Assembly (NCBI GenBank): GCA_013368445.1
Contig: JAACJO010000009.1
Span: forward strand, 1,116,001-1,180,000
Reading direction: 5' to 3'
Length of the DNA: 64,000 nt
Origin: Leucocoprinus leucothites
Taxonomy: Eukaryota; Basidiomycota; Agaricomycetes; Agaricales; Agaricaceae
Shown: piece after piece, positions 10,791 through 22,138 of the stretch
How the letters are laid out: every line of letters begins with the position of its first letter
How positions within the stretch are numbered: the stretch's first letter is position 1
Notes under the pieces: model-generated
What the model was told of the DNA's origin: nothing
Database searches by the model: none
Seen by the model: the letters and a program-made list of their open reading frames with translations, nothing else
Position numbers and translations under genes: made by a program

Positions 10791-13197
10791 ATGCAACTCC
10801 CTCGAAGCCAAGGTAAGGTTTCCTTTTGTTTTATCTTTTATTTTCACTCTTTTGCCGAAGAAGAGGTCTAGAACTCACCAATCTACTCTCACAGCGATCC
10901 TTCTTGGCCGGTCCCTGCAACAGTCCAGACCCTTATGGCGGTCGGCAACCGTGCAACGCCAACTGCTGAGGCCCGCGAACCGGTCAGATTCTGTCGTTCG
11001 GGTATGTTATAACCGTCAAGGAGGCTTTACGTCTATTTCACCTTTTCTTCGGCAGGCGTCGTCACTCAGACGCACATTGGCAACGGAATCCAGTAATGTC
11101 AGAAAATAATGTTTTGCCAATATTTTGAAGATTTAAAGGATTGTTCAATCTCAGGCTTCCAACCCACCACCCCCACCACCTCGCCAGTCAAGATGGAAGA
11201 ATTTCCTTCAATTTGTCGGTCGGGCTACGCTTATCACGACTATTGGCGGTACTGGCGCATTCTACTTCATCACACAACGCGACAAGCACCCAGGACCACA
11301 AATGCCTTTTGACCCAGAGAAGAAGACTCTTGTTGTTCTTGGAAGTGGCTGGGGATCAACCAGTCTGCTCAAAACCTTGGATACAACCGACTACAACGTC
11401 GTAAGTATTTATCTCAGGCACACCTATTCTCGAAATCTAACCCGAGAATATTAGGTTGTAGTTAGCCCAAAGAATTTCTTCCTTTTCACTCCGCTTTTAC
11501 CGAGTGTTGCCGTCGGCACTCTCAATAATCGGTCCATCATCCAGTCTATTCGCTATATCACACGTCATAAAGCACGCAATGTATCTGTCATCGAGGCAGA
11601 AGCCACAGACGTTGATGTGTGTTCTATTTTTATCATATCCTCGGCTTCTCGCTAACATGATCTTTCAATAGCCGTTTAACAAAACCATCACATTCAAAGG
11701 TAATGTAGCATCTACCTCGTTGAGATTTTGGTTGTTTTCTAAACTTAAGCAGATACCTCGGAGATCAAGGGGGCTGTCTCTTCAACAACGATTCCTTACG
11801 ATTATCTTGTTTACGGCGTCGGAGCTGAGACCCAAACATTCAACATCCCGGGAGTCAAAGAACATGCTTGTTTCATGAAGGAACTGCATGACGCGGAACG
11901 GGTAAGTGATTCTAGCTGTCCCTTGATATCGACTCATTCCTGTGATTTCTCCAGTTCCAGAATGAGTTCATTGACTGCAAGTGTGATCCTGTGTTTAGAT
12001 GTTGGAAAGAAGCTGACGTTTCCTGACAGGCCTCGAAACGGCAGCCTTCCCTGGACAAGACCCTCAGGAAGTCGAACGACTTCTCCATATGGTCGTCGTC
12101 GGTGGTGGTCCAACTGGTGTTGAGCTAAGCGGCGAACTACACGACTACTTGGAGGATGATCTCAAGTCGTGGTACCCCGAGCTGGCAGGCAAGATTCGTA
12201 TCACTCTTGTTGAAGCATTGCCCAGTGTTCTGCCCATGTTCAGCAAGCAGCTCATCGATTATACCGAGTCCACTTTCAAGGAGAGTAAGATCGATATCCT
12301 AACTAAGACCATGGTCAAGGAGGTCAAAGAGAGGAGTGTCGTTCTCCAGATGCCCGACAAGTCCATAAAAGAAATGCCTTGTGGTCTCCTAGTCTGGGCC
12401 GCTGTACGTGCACCTGATTCAATTAATTCCGCCTGTTACTGAGCTTCCCCACTCTAGGGAAACCGAGGCCGTAAAATCACGCAAGACCTCATGGCCAAAT
12501 TGCCTGATGCTCAGACCAATAAGCGCGGTATCATGGTCGATGGTGAGTCGCTAATTCAACGAGCCAAGCCTGTTTCTAATGTTTTACGACAGACTTCCTC
12601 CGTATGAAGGGCGCCGAGGATAGCATCTTCGCCATTGGTGATTGTACCGCAACCTCTTATGCCCCGACAGCTCAAGTTGCCTCTCAACAAGGTGCTTATC
12701 TTGCTCGCCAACTTCACCATATGGCCAAGCGCGATCAATTGGTGGAAAAGCTTGGGAAACTTGAGTCTTTGGCAGCAACAGTTCCCGATGAGGAAGAAAA
12801 GAAAAAGGCACTCCGTGAAGTCGAAGTCTCCAAGAAACAGTTGGCCAAGATCAAGCTGCGACCGTTCGAGTACTCACATCAGGGCTCCCTGGCCTACATT
12901 GGATCTGATAAAGCCATTGCGGATCTTCCGTTCATGAACGGCAACGTAAGTTGTTCCTGGCTATTTTTCTTCTCGAATGGTACCTGACGTTGCTTGATAG
13001 CTTGCCACTGGTGGTGTTGCGACATATCTTTTCTGGCGTAGTGCTTATCTGAGCACCCTTTTCTCTCTACGCAACCGTACGCTTGTCGCCACTGATTGGT
13101 TGAAAGTCAAACTCTTTGGCCGGTACGTTCCTGATTATATGACGGTGGCTAGCTACTCATCAATCTGAACTTAAAAAGTGACGTTGCCCGCGACTAG
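10791..13197 (+). CDS. Mitochondrial alternative (type II) NADH:ubiquinone oxidoreductase
   Basis: Thirteen exons: 10791-10812, 10895-11001, 11056-11097, 11155-11400, 11455-11616, 11672-11699, 11753-11901, 11955-11976, 12030-12403, 12458-12542, 12593-12945, 13001-13122 and 13179-13197 (1731 nt, 576 aa). The Arg/Ser-rich N-terminus (SLRRTLATE) looks like a mitochondrial presequence. It is followed by a Pro-rich stretch and one TM-like segment. Domains are a FAD Rossmann motif (VVLGSGWGS), a second dinucleotide motif for NADH (VVVGGGPTGVE) and FAIGDCTA near the second FAD contact. The C-terminus is the amphipathic membrane-binding region of NDH-2 enzymes. No EF-hand insert is visible. It passes electrons from NADH to quinone without pumping protons. 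The intron 11977-12029 starts with GC rather than GT. The presequence and TM suggest the external (NDE) type, which is an inference. Confidence 0.93.
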
Positions 13198-13726
13198 ACG
13201 ACCCACACCAGCTCGACCTACCACCACTCGAAGACAACATTACTGGCATTAATCTTCATATGGACATTTGTTTTCTCTTGGCATACTATAGACTTTTGCG
13301 TTATGCTACGGCGCCCTATTTAGATATCCGTAGTGACCTTACACCGGCGGAAGGGAGTTTTTTTTGCTCCTTGTCTTTATTTTAGTTATCTCACTAGACC
13401 TTGTCGTATCGTACAAAAAGCCCAGTCTTGAATGTGTTGCCTTCTAGCCTTTCCGTTCCTTTAGTTCATAAGGGGCGAATCCTAGACCAGATTGATGTTG
13501 ACTTGCTCCTTGACCATAAATTCGACTGGGCATGTGGAAAAATGGAGGTACTCGGACAAAAGATGGGCGTGTGATTCACGAGTCTAGTTCGCTTTATCAC
13601 CTGCTATTTTGCCCATTCCTTTAGTTTATGAGCACGACAGCATATATTATGATCTATATGGAATGGCGATAGCAAAAGTCTCCTGAACATTGGTAGATCA
13701 CAATCTAATAAATAGATTCGATACAT
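13198..13726. other. Intergenic region between convergent genes
   Basis: This about 530 nt holds the 3' ends of the NADH dehydrogenase gene and of the minus-strand membrane protein. No gene, repeat or RNA was recognised. Confidence 0.5.
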
Positions 13727-15356
13727 TCATGAGAGTGGGACGCTAATCCGCTCTGAACGCGGAAGCATTAGTGCATTTGGCAATGCTTTTGGTTGTTGCC
13801 ATCTCGCCTCATCTATCTCCACTTCTAATTCCACATCAACGCCCATTTCCTCTGACGTGCGAAAGTATGACGATGGGTGTGCCAGTTGGGAGCGAAGGTT
13901 GTAGTGACCTTGCTTCGGAGGTCGATCACCGCGCAAGAAATCGAATAGACTCCGTTTGGAGTTTTTGCGTTGTTGTTGTTGTCGTTCTTGGAGTGGCCGG
14001 GGTAGGTAACCCGGGAGTGAGCGATCGGGTTGGGCCGGCCAGAAGTGTGAAGGTGAAAAAGAGACCGAGTCCTGAGAAGTCCCGTGGTGCGTGGAGAGCC
14101 TGATGATCGACTTGAGGCTGTGGTCGTTATCGGCGGAGGGGTTGGCACTGGGTGATTGAGGACCGTCGGTTGTAACGCCGAGTTCAATGCGGAAAATGAC
14201 GATGGAGAACACAAGGGCCTATCAGCCTGTGAGTAGATGTCCTGGAAGCTTGTACTTAGAAACCTTTTTGAAACTTACGATAATGAACGGAATCTGAGAA
14301 AAGGTGAGAAATTGTCAGAATAAAGAATGTTGGCGGGACTCACAGAATCAAGGAGAACGTGTTGGAACCATGATTTTAGTAGCAGCAGTACAACTAATGT
14401 GACTAGTGTAGCGGAATAAATGGCGCCTGAATCTAAGATAGTACCCATGATCAAGGGACACAGACTTGTCCTTGACTTATCCTTGATCACTCTGCGTTCC
14501 AAAACCCATACTCGACTCGCGATCATTACTGTCAACATTAGGATTCAGTTGGACGAAGTGAACCAGACAGGTCGCACGGAGAAACTTACGAGTGTAGGTA
14601 GTGCTGGCTGCCAGTGTGATGGAGAGGTAGGCGATCAGCCATGCTTGGTGCATGAAGCCCGATGCGTCCATCTGCTTGCTGGAGGATACCAGAGTGACAA
14701 TACCAGTAACTGAACAGGTCGCAGGGTCAGCGTTCCAGGTATCTTTCAGAATCAAGGTCAAATCCTACCAATACTACCCGGGATAAAGGGCGAAGAGAGG
14801 AAGATATAAGCCCGGCGCTTACCCCAAAGAATCCAACATCGATACAGCTAATTCTATCGCATTGGTATAAATTCCTGAAAATAGGGAAGAATCTCTTACC
14901 GCGACTCCATTTGCAAGCAGAGTCTGAATAAAATAAATCACTGTAATGTGCAAGTTTGTGGTTTCTGGGGATGTGTTCCAGAGAGAACTGGACAAGTCGC
15001 GTCGAGTCGAAGCTTGTAGTGTATTAATAAGATTGACAATGATTTGCTAGGTATGCAATTTAGACCAAAGCCCATGTAGGATGAAAAACAGGAAACTGCT
15101 CACAATTGTTGCCAGAACAAACATCATCGCCGAAACGATGACCAGCATCGCTCGGTTCAGTCGACGTCCCGGAAGTCGACGAAATACCGATATCCAAACG
15201 GTCAAGGCGAACACGACGAGACATGTCCCTATGATTGTTGTGGGTCATCTGAGGGCACTGCTAGGCAAAGAGATTGAGCTACACACCGTATAGGGTTCCT
15301 TGGACGAAGATGGATATCGACTTCGCCTGTTCAGAAAGAGGATTAGTCTTGTCCAT
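13727..15356 (-). CDS. Seven-TM integral membrane protein, subfamily B, copy 1 (long C-tail)
   Basis: Eight exons on the complement: 15356-15287, 15228-15104, 15046-14900, 14847-14769, 14709-14590, 14528-14344, 14293-14279 and 14218-13727 (1233 nt, 410 aa). Seven hydrophobic segments are visible. Family landmarks are IFVQGTLYG in TM1, LYRCWILWGKRR after TM3, LMIASRVW after TM5, DSGAIYSATL in TM6, and FSIVIFRIELGV closing TM7. A 15-nt microexon (residues IPFII) lies between TM6 and TM7. The C-terminal tail is about 150 residues, Ser/Pro/Gln-rich, much longer than in the other two copies, and ends with a polar region. The first intron of copies 2 and 3 is absent here. The family is common in Agaricomycetes but I know no defined function for it. 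Receptor-like topology is the only clue. Confidence 0.82.
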
Positions 15357-18242
15357 GGGATGGATTGTGGGTAGACGAACTAAGAACTGGCCTCATTTTG
15401 TTTCGCGGACATTCTGTCCCACAGGCCGCGTTACCTGAGCATAAAACCACATGGCCGGAGAGCGACCTCTGGCAGGTGCCTTTTATGAAGTCCCACAGGG
15501 CAGAGTGACTCGTTGGAGATCCACGAAACTCGCTCGCGGTGGTTTTACCAGGAGCTCGTACACTTGAGGGAGATCTCGTGGCATGACGCAGGGCGAAGGC
15601 CGTGTAGAATCCATTGAAGCAACCAAGCTTGGAGCAGAATCATGATTCACGCACGTTGCCCGGTGAGCCCCTGTCGATCGTCGGTGAAATGCGAGAGGTA
15701 CGGATAAATTCTGTCAAACTACTACACCGGTTGACAAGACAAGAGTATCGTGAGGAATTGGCCTAGGCCTCGACATCGGTGTTATGGGCTTCAGTGAGTC
15801 GAACAGGCACCTCATGGATTGCTGGCGTGTTGACGTTGTGTTCACATGGTTTGTGCGCGCCGCACAGTCTCGAGGCAGAGCATTGAGCAGGCTTATGTAT
15901 CGATCTACAGTTGCAGTGGAGTAAGATTAGAGCCTGGGTATCAAAACAGTACCAGCTCTGAAACAGAAAAGAGGGACGTTTGCTGCTCCCCAGAATAATA
16001 ACTGTACGTGAAAAGTTGCTGCAGTGCCAAGACCTCAGCTTCTGCTGTCTTTAAGCGAGTTTGGAATTGAGACTAGTTGAGTGTTCTACAAGGGACCTTC
16101 CCGAGTCCTTCGGACAAAAGGTGGCATCACCTGATGATAATCTTAACACTTTCCCCGAAGGCGCCCTGTTGCTTACGAGAACCCGGTGAATAGGTGGCCC
16201 TCGCCCAGCGTCTAACGGATCGATTGCCGCGAGTAGTCACTGGAGAACACGAAACAATGGCAAGAATTCTCACCGCCCATGGTAGACAGTGGGTAGACTA
16301 TTCAAATAAATTCAACCCGATTTAACTTTCGCCCTTGAAACATATACTCTTGGTCCCTGCCGAGTATACGAAAGAGAGCAATCTAAACCCGCCAAGTTTC
16401 TCGTGAGTAGTCCCACAAGCTCATACTGTAGCCTTGCATATGGTTTTAAAGAAGAACCCTGTACCGTTAGGACGTTGCTCCAATAGCGGGTAAGTGTGCT
16501 GGAAATCTAATTAGAGGTAACATGAGACATACTCATCACGGCTGGCGGCATACATACCTGGTAACCGTTTGGTCGAGTGGCAAACCAAGGATGTGTGTGG
16601 AGAACCCGATACGATGGGCTTGGTGCAAGCACGAATTCAATGGAGTTAGTCCTGTAAGTCAGTTTGGGGTTTCCTAAAATGACAGTAAATATCGACGTTG
16701 AACGGGTCCTTTTTCGTCCCAAGCCATCTGGACGGTGGGGATCAGGCGTCCAGTGACCTGCATTATTTTTAAAACTTACATAGCATCCGATCGGTTAAAT
16801 GGGGTATCGCGAACCACTCCAAGAAATGTATTGCTGCGGTGCAGGCCTCTAGGTATGCTGTTCACCGGCTTTCTGCAATTACGATCCTGATGATCCTTCA
16901 AGCTTGATCGCGAGCTATCCGGGCCGGTTCACAGTCCATCTGGAAAAATCCCCTGTATACATCTTCTGCATTGGTCCAACTCTAGGCTCGAGAGGTAAGA
17001 AGAAAAGCAACTGCCGTTACGAACGGTCAAACTTTGGGGATTTGACTAGAGCATACGAATATAAGTCTTTGAATTATGGTATCGCTGCTCGGGCTTGTGA
17101 GAGGACGAAAAGCGGGTGAATTTTGGGGCAAAGCAGCGAGGAATACATGTACTACTCTACTGCATTTAAGTGATAGAGGAATAATAAAATATAATATGAA
17201 ACAAGAATGGAGACGGGGGCATTTCTTAGATTGCCCAGATACTATAGTAACTAATATAATTCAACAGGGCTGGTGAGAGATCCCCGTTCCCAGTCAGTAG
17301 TGAAAGAAAATGCCCAGTTCGGGGGTCATGAAGCTTTTTCAATCACTATGTAAAGGCGATCATTTTGAAGACTTTGGCTTGGATAGCCGCCCAGTGAGAC
17401 CGGTTGCAGAGGCTTGCACTGGGGTGGTGAACGAACCCGAATTCCCGCATGCTGAGTCTTGAGGTGAGATTTTGCCAAGAATGGGTGAGGTGAAGTGTGC
17501 CACGCCTAGCATTTGCTTTCCAGACGATCCAGGTCAGGTCGGCAAATTTGATGATCGTCTCTGAGAGTTCCTGCCAGGAAGCTTGACGAGGATTTGGAAT
17601 CTATCCATCGATGGCTATACAAATAAAATCTTCGATCATGTCCCGAGAAAATACCACCCATATAATGCAGAAGCGTCAATGCCGTTATATCTAGGTTTGA
17701 GTGTCAGTACGAGGTACAGAGTATGTGAACCGGTGACGAGTTAATCGGCAGCCGCTGATGCCATCAAATCCTTTGCCCTGACTGGTTGACCGGCAATCGG
17801 TGATCATTACCCTCCCACTCTCGAGCTTGCTGCCCAATCCCCATGCTCATGAGCTTGCTGTCCAATCCCCATGCTCATCGTCGAGTTTCTTCTTCCACAG
17901 GCTCATATCCTCCTCCCTGATGGACTCTAGCGGCATCTGGTCTTTTTGGTTGAATGCTTCCCGGACACCATATTGTCTGATTTCATGAAAGACCGCCACT
18001 GCCAGAAAGGGGATAAGTCAACGGTTCTGTCACATCTGTTGTCTAATCGGTGGTCACCACCGACGGAATTCACCGCAATGACAAGTGGCAGGGTCATCTC
18101 ATCTTGGGTGTTCAGATTAACGTGGGCAGAAAGTCCCTACCTCACCAAGCGCCTCAGACTCTCAGTTCGTCGCATAACGGCATGGCCTGAGAAACATAAG
18201 TACCTAAGGGGACGGATCAGCACTTGTATTCTATCTTGCATT
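15357..18242. other. Long intergenic region (2.9 kb), no supported gene
   Basis: This is the longest gene-free stretch of the window, between divergent subfamily B members. Short open frames on both strands (for example 16507-16722 and 17800-17988) have no motif or splice support. The only structure I see is a 28-nt direct repeat at 17823-17878. It may be promoter DNA plus decayed sequence. Confidence 0.5.
17823..17878. repeat. Two tandem copies of a 28-nt unit
   Basis: 17823-17850 and 17851-17878 are identical except for one C/T difference; each starts gagcttgctg and ends ccccatgctcat. The unit lies about 370 nt before the start of the seven-TM gene at 18243. Confidence 0.9.
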
Positions 18243-19702
18243 ATGGGTATGACCCAGGATGAGGTTTGCGATTCCTTGGTTCCATGAGTAGTTTCCGAAG
18301 AGTCAACTGATGAGACCTGTAAACAGACGAAGCTGATCGCCATCTTTGTGCAGTCGTGCTTATGGGGTGAGTGTCCATGAGACTCAGATTGTGGATGGAT
18401 AGCTTATCCTTATGACCGCTGGCGTCGTCCAGGTGGCTTCGCGGTCATGTTTGCCATTACCTACTGGACGCTCGTCTGCAATAGACCTGTTGGTCGGCCA
18501 TTGAATAAACTTATGCTCACCGTGGCAATCCTCATGTTCATTCTCGCCACCACAGTGCGTGTCCTACCCGGGCGACGTTATACCTGGGAAGGCTAATCCC
18601 TTGTTAGCAACTAGGCATCAACCTCGCGCGCGCTATCCGAGGTCTCATCAGCCATAAAGACATACAACCAGTGTACTGGGACCGTCTGGATGACCCGACA
18701 CAAGTGGCTGGCAGTCTGGTGTACATACTACAAACTTTTGTCGGTGATGCTGTCGCAGTGAGTGCTCAATTTATTCATTGCGCCCCCGATTTAAAATGTC
18801 TAAAAGTTATACCGAACATATGTTGTGTGGAGCCGTCGCCTTGAATTCATTGTCGTACCAAGCTTTATCTATGTTGGCTGTCTAGGTGAGAATAAGCTCT
18901 TGAGTCGCCCACAGTGGCTTAGAGCACGGTACTAAAATAATTCGTATCACTAGTCTCGGGCATTGGCATCATCGTAAAAATGGCCGTCAGCACAAACGAT
19001 GGTCCGATTTTCTATGAAAGGAGGTTAGAGTGCTGGATAACTGCCTTCTTCTCCTGTACACTGGCCACCAGCATCATCTGCACCTGTACGTACTCTACTG
19101 ACGATATCCTTCAAGATATAATCTAACCGACGCCCTCAGTACTCATCTCGTCACGAATATGGCATCTCGGGCGTAACTCAATTTCCGAGCAACTCCGAGG
19201 AACCTTTAAACCAGCAGCGCGTGTCATTTTTGAATCGGGCGCCATATATTCCAGCACTCTCATCGCACTCCTTGTGCTATTCCTTGCAGACAGCTGGTTC
19301 CAATATGTCCTGGTGGACAGCGTAAGTCCCGTCACACTCTCCTCATATATACACTAGCTCACATTTTCTTTAATATAAATAGTTGACACCTCTAATCGTG
19401 AGCCGTAATTCTGACCACAATAAGTTTGTGCTTGAACCGCATGCGACTTTTCTTAGGGAATTGTATTCTCAATCATCATCGTCCGAATCGGACTGGGCGT
19501 CGCCACTGATCCAGAAAACATGCAAGACGACAGGGTCCTCCGGCAACTTTGGGCAGAGCCCAGGATAGATGGACAGGCGCCACAAGAGCTAAGCACTTTA
19601 GGTGCGTTGGGGGATATAGAGCATGGCAAATATGGAGAACCTTCGAACGTGGGAACGACGATATCGAAAACAATATCAAATACGACAAAAGACGAATACT
19701 AG
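18243..19702 (+). CDS. Seven-TM integral membrane protein, subfamily B, copy 2
   Basis: Nine exons: 18243-18263, 18327-18366, 18433-18554, 18608-18757, 18807-18885, 18954-19085, 19140-19321, 19383-19397 and 19457-19702 (987 nt, 328 aa). All phases agree with the other subfamily members. Landmarks are IFVQSCLWG (TM1), LYRTYVVWSRR after TM3, VSGIGI in TM4, LLISSRIWHL after TM5, FESGAIYSS in TM6 and GIVFSIIIVRIGLGV in TM7. The 15-nt microexon encodes LTPLI. The C-tail is about 60 residues, acidic and polar. The N-terminus is only seven residues before the first intron. Expected to be a plasma-membrane or endomembrane polytopic protein. Ligand and partners are unknown. Confidence 0.85.
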
Positions 19703-20042
19703 AGAAAGGCACAACATCCAGGGAATGATGATTTAAATTGCTTGGTCAATTCTAAATTTTCAACCTGTTTCAGCGGCCCCGCACGGAGCCGTCACATAAA
19801 GGGAATAATTCACCGGAGGCATTGATCATACGATCCTAATTCGGTCGCTCTTATTCGACGGACCTTGTGCACTGTCATGACAATGTTCCAGTCACAGCAA
19901 GTCTGTTCAAATGTGATATATAGTTTACCATGTAGGTAGCTTCAATGGGCCCACGCCATGCAGGCTGGTAGCCTGCATCAGCTCTGCCCTCGATTTGTAT
20001 AGGCACACACATTTCGTACTTCCTAAACACAATCTATCGTTA
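19703..20042. other. Short convergent intergenic region
   Basis: 340 nt between the 3' end of the seven-TM gene and the stop of the minus-strand IGPS-PRAI gene. Nothing recognised beyond 3' UTR-like sequence. Confidence 0.5.
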
Positions 20043-21869
20043 TCATTGCAAACTCTTGATATACTCCTCCAGTCCACTTGCACTAGCGCCAGCATCAATG
20101 TCAACACCCCAAGCTCCAATTCCCCTGATAACCTCCGGTTCGACTCTTTCTCGTCCGCCCGTGACGAGGACAGGCATCGGCCATTTGCCACCTAACTCTG
20201 CAGCCGCTACCAACTTTTTAGTCTCTTCGACACCCTTCAGGGTATCACCCGAAGGTTGAGGCGTAGTACGATCTTTCCTGGCTAAATTGAAGCATTTATC
20301 CAAGGCGGGGCTTGGAACAAATTCAGGACTTGGGTTTCCCTTTCCAGATGGAATAAAAACTGTAGTAGAGCCACTTGCAACTGTGAGATCGACCAAAGCA
20401 ACGGCATGTAAGCCTGGACGACTGATCTGGCTCGCGTCGTTAATTCCTTGAATAATCGCTGTGGTGGTGGCGGTGGTAGCAACGGTTTCCACTCCTTTGC
20501 TTTGGGGTGGAAGTGGAGAGGAGAAACGCCGAATTACAGGAACTGGTAAAAATCGTGCCCAGTCCGTCGGGATGGCACCATCAAATTGGACTAGGTCAAG
20601 GGAGGCGGCGGCGATAGCCACAAGGATAAAGGCTAGTGTGTGGGAAGCATGGGTCGTAAAATGGCCGACAAGGAGAGGGCGCTGATATGTGCATTGTGAT
20701 AGAATGGAATCGAGATGAGTAGGAAACCAAGGTGCGTTCGGTTGTTGTGATGGGGTAGGGACAGGGTTAGCTGTGGTTCTTGGAAATCCTGTGCGAATGG
20801 CTTGAGCTTGCTCAATTGTAATTGAGCCAGCCAGGGTAGGGTCGAAGTTGAACCCAAGGATCGAAGCACCTGCATTGACGAGCTTTTGGGCTTGATCTGT
20901 GCTAGTCACCCCCGAAACTTTGACTATTGGGCCTCTCTTAGGCCCCGAGCGCTGGAGGTCTGGCCAATCAAGGAGTTCCCTGATGAAGGCAGCAGTATCC
21001 TTGGCGCGCATCAGACTCTCGCCAACAAGGACTGCCTTGACACCCTGATCCTTGTATGTGCGCACATCCTGGGCAGCTGAGATACCACTCAGTGCACAAA
21101 GTATGATGTCTCTATCCTTGACCATATCCACAAGGCGTGAGGTAGTTCCCATATCAACATTGAAGTCATGGAGGTTTCGGTTATTGACACCGATGACTTT
21201 TGCACCTATAGCGAGGGCACGTCGCATTTCGTCAGCATTGTTGACCTCAACAAGGGGCTCCATCCCTAGACTAAGGGAGTATTTATAGAGCCGGGTCAAA
21301 AGCTCATCGTTCATCATCGCAACAATGAGAAGAACGGTGTCAGCGCCGTGCAAACGCGCCTCAGCGATCTGATACTCGTCCAAGATGAACTCCTTTCGCA
21401 AGACAGCGGGGCGATCTGGGATTGACGAGATTGATTGTCGAACCATCAACATATCGTGGAGGGACCCTTTGAACCAATGAGGCTCGGTCAAGACCGAAAT
21501 CACAGAAGCGCCAGCAAGGGCATATATCAAAGCTTGTTGGGCCACAGGCGTTGTCAGTGCGATGGCACCTTTCGAAGGCGAAGCTCGTTTGATCTCCGCC
21601 ATTAGGGAGGGCGATGGAATTTCATGAGACCCTGATAGGGCATTGCTAGGATTCCTCCTTAGACGCTCGACGAGCGGAACGAGAGGAGGGGCAAGGTGCA
21701 TGGATAATAGCCTTTCAAGATCAGCTGGTGTGGTACCTGGAGTTTGCTTCGCGATTTCGACATCTTGGGCTCTTTGGGCATATATTTTCTCGAGAATTGT
21801 CGGTGGCTTTGACATTGAGCGAATAGTGGCTGGAAATTCGGGGGAGGTATAAGTCGCTGTCAGATACAA
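20043..21869 (-). CDS. Indole-3-glycerol-phosphate synthase fused to a divergent PRAI-like domain
   Basis: Uninterrupted 608-codon frame. Translation may start at the second Met (21815), which begins MSKPPTILEKIYAQR, a normal IGPS start. Residues about 20-300 form a complete IGPS barrel, with MAEIKRASPSKG, LRKEFILDEYQI, EVNNADE, VIGVNNRNL and LVGESLMR. IGPS closes the indole ring of indole-3-glycerol phosphate in tryptophan synthesis. The rest resembles phosphoribosylanthranilate isomerase. However, the motif normally read KxCG, holding the catalytic Cys, is KVSG (Ser, codon TCG), and the Gly-rich loop before FDW is not recognisable. Fungal TRPC proteins are usually trifunctional with an N-terminal glutamine amidotransferase. 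That domain is absent, and only about 270 nt lie before the next gene. It may be a second IGPS gene beside a canonical TRPC elsewhere. Confidence 0.88.
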   Translation of the reverse strand: MYLTATYTSPEFPATIRSMSKPPTILEKIYAQRAQDVEIAKQTPGTTPADLERLLSMHLAPPLVPLVERLRRNPSNALSGSHEIPSPSLMAEIKRASPSKGAIALTTPVAQQALIYALAGASVISVLTEPHWFKGSLHDMLMVRQSISSIPDRPAVLRKEFILDEYQIAEARLHGADTVLLIVAMMNDELLTRLYKYSLSLGMEPLVEVNNADEMRRALAIGAKVIGVNNRNLHDFNVDMGTTSRLVDMVKDRDIILCALSGISAAQDVRTYKDQGVKAVLVGESLMRAKDTAAFIRELLDWPDLQRSGPKRGPIVKVSGVTSTDQAQKLVNAGASILGFNFDPTLAGSITIEQAQAIRTGFPRTTANPVPTPSQQPNAPWFPTHLDSILSQCTYQRPLLVGHFTTHASHTLAFILVAIAAASLDLVQFDGAIPTDWARFLPVPVIRRFSSPLPPQSKGVETVATTATTTAIIQGINDASQISRPGLHAVALVDLTVASGSTTVFIPSGKGNPSPEFVPSPALDKCFNLARKDRTTPQPSGDTLKGVEETKKLVAAAELGGKWPMPVLVTGGRERVEPEVIRGIGAWGVDIDAGASASGLEEYIKSLQ

Positions 21870-22138
21870 AGACTGATATCAAACGGAGGTAGATGAGGAA
21901 CAAGTCTGAGGGAAGTAAAGTAAAGGAACATTTGAATTTGAAGTTGGTCGTAGCTCCTCTCCAGCACCAGCCGTGGGCTCAACTAGCGGACTCGGATCAA
22001 ATACGGGCCGTAATTTCCACGGCAATTATATTAAGCACTGCTTCTAACGCGCTTGATCATCACACCCCTCAGAAGCTTCAAGAACTACTTATAACAATCC
22101 CTCTATGTGCACCAAATCGCAGCCAAACTACACCCCAA
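21870..22138. promoter_or_regulatory. Shared divergent promoter region
   Basis: 269 nt separate the IGPS-PRAI start (minus) from the aldo/keto reductase start (plus). Both promoters must lie here or overlap the genes. No specific binding site was identified. Confidence 0.45.
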
